From Tridacna crocea (taxonomy: Eukaryota > Mollusca > Bivalvia > Cardiida > Cardiidae): a DNA stretch of 64,000 nt. The notes under the pieces were generated by a model that ran no database searches, was not told the origin of the DNA, and was given only the letters and a program-made list of their open reading frames with translations. Each line of letters begins with the position of its first letter. Within the stretch, counting starts at the first letter, position 1. Of the stretch, positions 58,540-64,000 are shown in pieces. Position numbers and translations under genes: made by a program. The stretch is taken from NCBI GenBank assembly GCA_943736015.1, contig OX031072.1, positions 15,093,501-15,157,500 on the forward strand, in the 5' to 3' direction.

Positions 58540-59250
58540 GTCAAGTCTATCAATCAAAATCTCTTTGTAAGTTTCAACGGATTTCTTTCGTAAAAAGGGG
58601 TTGAGTTTTTTTTATTTCGCACTAAAAGAGCTAATAGAAACAAACATTCATGCTCTCAAAGAAACCTTCTAAACGGCCACTTTTCAAGCGAAAATTTCCT
58701 GGAAGACCTTGTTTTTATTTTTGGCATCCGCCGTCCAGAACAGATACATATCAATTGTTTTTTTTTTTTGACTAAATGATCCAGCGTAAAAGCGTAACTC
58801 ACCCAAAGTCTGAAAAAGACTTTTTTACTTGTTAATTTGAAGGGAACTTATCTAACGTTCATTCACTAATCACTGAAAATTGAAAAAGTCTTTGTTTTGA
58901 AGCTCATTGATTTAGTTCATACTTTTGAGGAAAAAAGGAAAAAAAAAAAATTCATGTCTTTTTTTTTTTGTATAGCTAACACTATTTTAGTAATTTGGGC
59001 TTCTCTTGTGAGCCCGTTTTGGCTAATAAACACTACGGATGCGCATACCATGTTGTTTTTCCTATTTTGAAAAGGAGATGCTTTCGGTTGGCAAAATCGA
59101 AAATCTTTTCATCGCAATACATTGGCTAACGAGAGATATGTTAAAATTTTGTTCTTATTTAATTGAATATTTCTTGGTCGAATTTAGGGAAAAACAAAAG
59201 TGACCGGTTAGAAGTGTTTTGCTGAGAGGACATATTTGTCGAAAACACGA
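58540..59250. other. No recognisable feature
   Basis: AT-rich with several long poly-A/T runs (58765, 58935, 58960); no gene supported. Confidence 0.5.
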
Positions 59251-59254
59251 CGAC

Positions 59255-59341
59255 TTGATATAGATAGATAGTATGGAGTTTAACACCGTTTTCAACCCTT
59301 TTTCAGTCATTTCGCGGCGGCCAGTGCACCTATCCATGCGT
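59255..59341 (-). mobile_element. SINE 3'-end fragment fused to a MITE-B
   Basis: GGAGTTTAACACCGTTTTCAA, TTCGCGGCGGCCAGTGCACC, TATCCATGCG is the reverse of the S1-S3 3' region. It passes without a gap into a MITE-B half. Confidence 0.7.
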
Positions 59342-59412
59342 TATGTGCAGTCTGATCTTGATCTACACTGCCCGAAAAAGGTCAGTGGCTCGCGCTAAAC
59401 AGCGTTAAGTTG
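59342..59412 (+). mobile_element. MITE-B right half
   Basis: ATGTGCAGTCTGATCTTGATC, TACACTGCCCGAAAAAGG, CAGTGGCTCGCGCTAAACAG, CGTTAAG. Confidence 0.7.
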
Positions 59413-59489
59413 GCAAAACTCTTTCAGGCGAGAAAAATTTGATTGATCCAGATCTGCTGATGATATGTCATACTTAAATGATAGGATTT

Positions 59490-59560
59490 ATGTTTGATAG
59501 GGTAGAAAACACTGAGGGAAATACCAGCATTTTTGTCTGTTTTTCCAACAATGGTATCAT
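59490..59560. mobile_element. MITE-A palindrome remnant
   Basis: GATAGGGTAGAAAACACTGAG, ATACCAGCATTTTTGTC, TTTTTCCAACAATGG; first arm mostly deleted. Confidence 0.55.
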
Positions 59561-59598
59561 ATGCTGATTCATGAGTCCAATGCAAACTCGTGCGCTGA

Positions 59599-59622
59599 TT
59601 ATAATAATAATAATAATAATAA
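59599..59622 (+). repeat. AAT microsatellite
   Basis: Seven to eight (AAT) units. Confidence 0.9.
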
Positions 59623-59808
59623 ACCCCGCTATCTTGTGACTTGAATAATCGTATGAAAAGGTTATTGTTCATATATACTACTCAAAATTTGCTAGGGATC
59701 ACCCTAAAAGATTCACTCTAAATATATATATGTGGTATGTATCATGTATGATTTTACAATAAGTTAATTGCCTCACTGAGCAATAAAATGAACGGTAGAA
59801 ATGGATCT

Positions 59809-60035
59809 TTAAGCCTTTACCTCACAGTGCCGACTGTTAAAGACACTGAGAAAGAAGCCTTAAGAAAACATAGTTGGAAAAGGAGAAAATGCTGGATACC
59901 AGCATTTTCTCCTTTTTCAACAATGTTTTTTTTTACCCTATTACAGACAGCATAGTGCACGTTGCATTTAGTGTTATGTCAGCAAATGATTTCAACTTGG
60001 ACAAATCTAGAGTTTTAGAGTATAATAAAGAGTTT
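59809..60035 (+). mobile_element. MITE-A, forward
   Basis: TTAAGCCTTTACCTCACAGTG start, palindrome centred on GCTGGATACCAGC, right end eroded (TTTAGAGTATAATAAAGAG). Confidence 0.78.
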
Positions 60036-60179
60036 ATGCAAAAGTTTGTAACTTATAATAAACCCAAACAGAAATATGTAAGTGATCCCTATCAAAGTTC
60101 GAGTAGTCTATGAGTAACTGAGCTTACTAATGTTTTATGTTTCATGCATACAACAATGAAATAAATGACTGATTTACGA

Positions 60180-60250
60180 GGCACTGGTCCATGGGCATAC
60201 AGAAAAATCGACCAATAGTAAAAAAAATGCCTTATGGGGTAAAGGGTTAA
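60180..60250 (-). mobile_element. MITE-C and MITE-A' end fragments
   Basis: CTGGTCCATGGGCATACAG, AAAATCGACCAATAG (C, reversed), then ATGCCTTATGGGGTAAAGGG, TTAA (A' right end). Confidence 0.5.
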
Positions 60251-60543
60251 TATGAGAGTAAGGGGCTGTAGATAGACTCACTCACTCATCGGTAAATATC
60301 GTGTAACATCGACGTTTTCGTAAAGGGTATTCGGTCAATGTCGGCAGCGTCCGTCTTTTAATACGAGACTTAAGGGCCTTAGACCTTACTACGTCAAACT
60401 TGTATGGGACTGGTTGTGTATCAGTAATGTATAAATTACATATACATGTACCTATGAGGAAAATTTAACCACACAAAGCAACCGCAATAGCATTATCATT
60501 TGGGTGCAGTGAACAGTAATATGGGACTGTAATGCGGTAACAA
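60251..60543. other. No recognisable feature
   Basis: Unique sequence; no gene, palindrome or shared repeat noticed. Confidence 0.45.
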
Positions 60544-60805
60544 AGAGAGCTTGCAACATGCTAAAAGGGGCATTTTGGATGTTTGCGTAAAGTGTCGTCT
60601 CGGATCAGCCTGCGCACTCCACACAGACCAATCCGAAACGACTTTTTTTGTTTCTTTGTAATTTTCTGTTTTGTACTGTAGCGCAAAATCCGGTGTAGTC
60701 GTAAAGTGCCGCCTCCGATAAGCCTGCGCAGACTGCGCAAGCTGATCCGAGACGGCAATTTACGCAAATGTCGAATGTTCCTTTTCGCGTGTTGCAGGCA
60801 AAATG
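60544..60805. mobile_element. MITE-D, full-length
   Basis: CTTGCAACATGCTAAAAGG and CCTTTTCGCGTGTTGCAGG ends are inverted. Hairpin 1 eroded (CAGCCTGCGCACTCCACACAG); hairpin 2 AGCCTGCGC-AGACT-GCGCAAGCT within CGTCTCGGATCAG/CTGATCCGAGACG. Confidence 0.82.
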
Positions 60806-61079
60806 GGACTGTTATGTGGTCACATATGTAACCAATCAAATTATTCGACAGTGAGTTACAGTTGATATTTTGCCAAGCCCACGTCGGCTCAATTATCACG
60901 ACAAGGCTATCAATTAAGGAGTTATGGGCTTGGATTCCTACGAAATGATTATTTGTTAGGATTAGTGACTCTTTCAGAGAGGAATTTCCTAAAATTTTAT
61001 GGTTTCCGGTAGGTTATCGAGTAATATCGGTTAAAATGTGTTTCGATATTTCATGGTTAAGACCAGTGAAAATACCGAT

Positions 61080-61410
61080 TTTTATATTTTAACTCTTCAA
61101 TTGAAGGCGGAAACAGTTCTTCCCGCGCACCAGTTACCTGGGTAAAATGCGCGTGCCTCAGAACCAGATGGAAATATGACGTAATTTACCTTAAATTCCT
61201 CGCGCTTGACGTTATCTTGTAATGCGTTGCTATGCGGAGGGGGGTATGCCACGGGAAATAACCAAAAAGAACTGTACGGGATTTTGACTAATTTCCTCCA
61301 AGAAAGGGTTAAAAGCTTTAATTAAATAGTACATTTGTTTTATTTTTCGGTGAAAAATCGAAATTTATTTTCATCTCGAGATAATCATCGGTCATATAAT
61401 ATTACAGATA
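61080..61410 (+). repeat. Repeat family K, copy 3
   Basis: CTTCAATTGAAGGCGGAAAC, CCGCGCACCAGTTACCTGGG, ATATGACGTAATTTACC, CCTCGCGCTTGACGTTATC, GCTATGCGGAGGGGGG, GGTGAAAAATCGAAATTTAT. Confidence 0.55.
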
Positions 61411-61930
61411 ATGTTCACTTGATTGAATAAATTTCGATCTTCGTAAAAAACAGATATCCTCTATATCTGTTACCGCCGATTGATTGTCTGGGTAAGCATC
61501 TGTGCCTTTGAAGGCTTGTCTTGGTTAAAAAAAAAAAAAATGAGTAAAGCAATAGATGCGTTTGGCGCTGTGATATAAGTATACAAGTAAATACTGTGTA
61601 AAATATCCTCTTACATCTAAACATAAATTACAGTTTGATTCACAATAGCAGGTTTTTCTTTTTTTTCGACGAGCTGTTTCTCCTTTTCTTGCAACTTTGT
61701 CCAACTATAAATCCATCTATCTGTCTTCATTTTACGTTAATTATTCATATATGCAAGCAAGTTTTTTTATGGCCGTCTGCTGATCCTTTCAGTTCGACTT
61801 TATTGAAAGTGTAAAATGAATTTAAAAAGAAAGACAATTGGGGCTGTCCTAAAAGATGAAACGAAATGATGATTATGTCCAATAACAAAGTGAATTACTT
61901 CCCCTGTATCATATCTCTTCTCTCTTCTGT
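61411..61930. other. No recognisable feature
   Basis: AT-rich; poly-A at 61530. No gene supported. Confidence 0.5.
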
Positions 61931-62157
61931 TTAACCCTTTACTCCATAGATACTCATTTCTACCCATTGCTTGTGGGAGCCTTTGGAAAACATTGTGGCA
62001 AAAGGTGAAATTGCTCATGACGAGCAATTTCACCTTTTGCCACAAAGTTTTCTACTCTATCAAAAGGTGTCATATACACATAAGAAATGGCTTCATCCTT
62101 CCTGTTATTTAGGGTCAATTAGAGATACTATAGAAATGCCATATGGGGTAAAGGGTT
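61931..62157 (+). mobile_element. MITE-A', full-length
   Basis: TTAACCCTTTACTCCATAG to ATGGGGTAAAGGGTTA. Palindrome GGTGAAATTGCTCATGACGAG...TTTCACC. Differs from 14122-14351 at few positions, so both are young. Confidence 0.88.
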
Positions 62158-62269
62158 ACTGGATCCATATTTTCAGCGGAATGGTACTTACAGCATGGGG
62201 TGGGGCATGGGGAAAGGGGCAAACCGAACTTCTTTCAACCTGTCACGACCTTTGATGCACTTTGCGAAG

Positions 62270-62670
62270 AGTGTATATCATAATCAGCCTGCACGTCTAT
62301 GAAGTCCAATCTTTCTGTTCAATCTCTGATGCCACATTAATTGCTGAACCTTTGCTAAAACCATTTTTTTATTATTCTTTTATTTTTTCTTTCTCTATGT
62401 TAATTCAGGAGGTTACAGATCCAAAACTCAGTCGAACATGGTTGGATGCAAACAATACAAAAACAAAAATAATACTGGGGAAATAATTACGCTTTAAAGA
62501 AAACGATTTTATAAAATATACAATATAATTATATAACTGATAAATACTTCATTGTTTGATTTTATATACATCATATTTCTACTGTTGGCGTACTTGTTTG
62601 CAACAACAACAACAACAACAAAAACAAGAAGAGGTCAGTACCCATACTAACCTACCCTTCTTATTTATAA
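62270..62670. other. Decayed MITE-B trace and AT-rich DNA
   Basis: GAGTGTATATCATAATCAGCC, TGCACGTCTATGAAGTCC resembles MITE-B at 62270-62320; otherwise nothing but an (AAC)n run at 62602-62621. Confidence 0.4.
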
Positions 62671-62674
62671 CCTT

Positions 62675-62770
62675 TGAAAGTAACGCAGTGTCTGGTTGGC
62701 TAAACCAAATGGTTTAGCCAATCAGACATTGCGTTACTTTATATTTCTTGAATAAGACAAAACTTGAAAT
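62675..62770. mobile_element. MITE-L core, different stem
   Basis: AACGCAGTGTCTGGTTGGCTA, AACCAAATGGTTTAGCCAATC, AGACATTGCGTT. Terminal ends missing. The stem carries matched changes on both arms relative to the other copies. Confidence 0.75.
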
Positions 62771-62825
62771 ATAAAATGGACCGACCCAGGAAGCTTTTTT
62801 TTTTTTTTTTTTTTAAGAAAACGTA

Positions 62826-63290
62826 ATTAATTGATTGACTGCATTGGAGTTTAGCGTCATTTTAACAGCACGCATCACATCACGGCGGTCACCTACGCAT
62901 GTGTTTCCTGGGTCCGTATTCACCAACCATTCTTAAGAACATTCTTAGCCTTAATCTTCAGAATTTTGTCAATGTGAAGTAACACCACTTCTGATTGGCT
63001 AAACCAAATGGTTTAGCCAATCAGAAGTTCTGTTACTTTCACAGTCAGAAAATCTTGAAGAATAAGACAAAGAATGGTCTCAAGAATGGTTGGTGAATAC
63101 GGACCCTGGCCTCCTCTCACCAGTACTGACATAACTTTTTTCCAAGTCACTCACTACTTCTTCTTACATGCAGCAGATGATGAGAGGCAAGAAGTCGCCG
63201 GAAAGAAACTTTGCCTCAATCGGGTATTGAACTCACAACCACCAGGTCACGAGTCTGATACGCTATCCACAGAGCTTCTGGGTGGGCGAA
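62826..63290 (-). mobile_element. SINE S10, split by a MITE-L
   Basis: Plus-strand left part: AATTGATTGACTGCATTGGAG, TTAGCGTCATTTTAACAGC, ACGGCGGTCACCTACGCATG, TGTTTCCTGG. Right part from 63105: CCTGGCCTCCTCTCACCAG, ATGATGAGAGGCAAGAAG, CGGGTATTGAACTCACAACC (box B reversed), ACGAGTCTGATACGC. Matches the unbroken S6. Confidence 0.78.
62911..63108. mobile_element. MITE-L, full-length, nested in a SINE
   Basis: GGGTCCGTATTCACCAACCA and TGGTTGGTGAATACGGACCC are exact inverted ends. Palindrome ACTTCTGATTGGCTAAACCA/TGGTTTAGCCAATCAGAAGT in the middle. Confidence 0.88.
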
Positions 63291-63556
63291 AAATAAAAAA
63301 AAAGGTTAACGAAGAAAAAACGTAGACCATTACTATTGCAAAACATCCAAGTAAACATGTTTATTTTTCTTAAGATCGACGACTTCAGTGTTCTATTACA
63401 GTTTTCCAATGTTTACTTGTAACCACATGTGTTTTGTCAATGATGGTCAGATATGTCAATCTGTCATAAGTATCAACAGGAAGTGAAATAAGTATAGGAC
63501 ATTGACCTTTCACCTCCATGCCGTCGCCATATTTATTCTAACCTTTTCACAACTAA

Positions 63557-63615
63557 AGTTATGTCTGCGGCCAGTGAAGATTAAGATCAGACTGCATAAA
63601 ATGTGCAGATCCCTT
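63557..63615 (+). mobile_element. MITE-B, left half
   Basis: ATGTCTGCGGCCAGTGAAGAT, AAGATCAGACTGCATAAAATG, TGCAGATCCC. Confidence 0.6.
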
Positions 63616-63681
63616 TGTGGTCAGCTTACATCAAAATGTTCAATCTGGTATTTGATTCCTAATGCACGCTTTGCTTTGACT

Positions 63682-63748
63682 TTTTTTTTGCGGAGAGTGA
63701 AAACCAACATCAGCCTGCACATATGTGCAGTATGATCTTGCTCTTCAC
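63682..63748 (+). mobile_element. MITE-B core, diverged
   Basis: TTTTTTGCGGAGAGTGAAAAC, hairpin AGCCTGCAC-AT-ATGTGCAGTAT, TGCTCTTCACACTCCGC. The stem start AGCCTGCAC is intermediate between the B and C/D cores. Confidence 0.65.
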
Positions 63749-63898
63749 ACTCCGCTGTTCTCTCAATAGTTTTGATCATAACTTATAAATATCATTCGAT
63801 GGCAATAGGATATATATTTTTTTTTCTGAAAAAGTAAAAAGTTACCAATTCTCAGGGTGAGAATTCAGATTGCCCATGACGGGAAACTTTAAAAGAAA

Positions 63899-63919
63899 AA
63901 CAGAGAGAGAGAGAGAGGT
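63899..63919 (+). repeat. GA microsatellite
   Basis: (GA)n, about ten units. Confidence 0.9.
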
Positions 63920-64000
63920 GTCCCAGCCAAAAAAAATATACGAAATGGTTTTTTGCACGTTCCATAAATCGGTTAAGATCTCGTTTGTCCTAAAACTTGA

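Noticed and set aside
1-64000. Retrovirus, LTR element, Polinton or LINE
   Set aside because: No reverse transcriptase, integrase, capsid-like or polymerase signature and no direct long terminal repeats were recognised on either strand.

Overview
The window looks like chromosomal DNA of an invertebrate, most probably a bivalve mollusc. It is AT-rich and intron-bearing, with very few exons. It is crowded with short non-autonomous elements: TTAA-flanked palindromic MITEs, tRNA-derived SINEs, and tandem-repeat elements that begin ACAAGAG and end in a hairpin after an (ACGG)n tract, as in bivalve pearl/HINE-type elements. The species call is inferred from repeat style only. I see no bacterial operon, rRNA, CRISPR array, retrovirus, LTR element or Polinton, and no intact transposase or reverse transcriptase.

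Host genes. (1) At 2322-3760 (+) are the last two exons of a Shisa/CYYR1-like single-pass membrane protein: transmembrane segment, RRRR stop-transfer and a C-terminal PPPY motif. The 5' exons are not visible. Its terminal exon has a second copy at 8213-8320, part of a tandem segmental duplication (about 3618-5340 versus 8213-9600). (2) At 13394-21014 (-) is a four-exon gene for an unrecognised protein of about 440 residues. All three exon junctions have canonical splice sites and matching phases. Its last 181-nt exon is a new call made by following splice phase. (3) At 42655-42931 (-) is a coding-looking stretch with no known family, listed at low confidence.

Repeats, named here by letter. 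MITE-A is about 230 bp, with TTAA/CCC ends and a zero-loop palindrome centred on GCTGGTAACCAGC; there are more than 30 copies. MITE-A' has the same ends and a different palindrome. MITE-B is about 200 bp with TTAACCC ends and hairpin core AGACTGCAC-N5-GTGCAGTCT. MITE-C and MITE-D carry the related core AGCCTGCGC-N5-GCGCAGGCT. MITE-E has ends CAGAGCTCCAGA. MITE-L has ends GGGTCCGTATTCACC. Families F, G, H, I, J, K and M were found because two or more copies occur in the window. X, Y, Z and W are HINE-like elements. S1-S10 are SINEs or SINE fragments.

Layout. 1-2.3 kb: MITEs. 2.3-9.6 kb: membrane-protein gene, its duplicated tail and the Y element. 9.6-13.4 kb: MITEs, a polypyrimidine tract and a SINE. 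13.4-21 kb: the four-exon gene, whose introns are largely MITEs plus an X element. 21-44.9 kb: dense nested repeats. 45.3-47.7 kb: a 2.35-kb element with inverted ends rich in CTCCGAG. 47.7-52.5 kb and 54.1-56.7 kb: comparatively unique AT-rich DNA. 52.5-54.1 kb: second X element. 56.7-64 kb: MITEs and SINEs, including a MITE inside a SINE.
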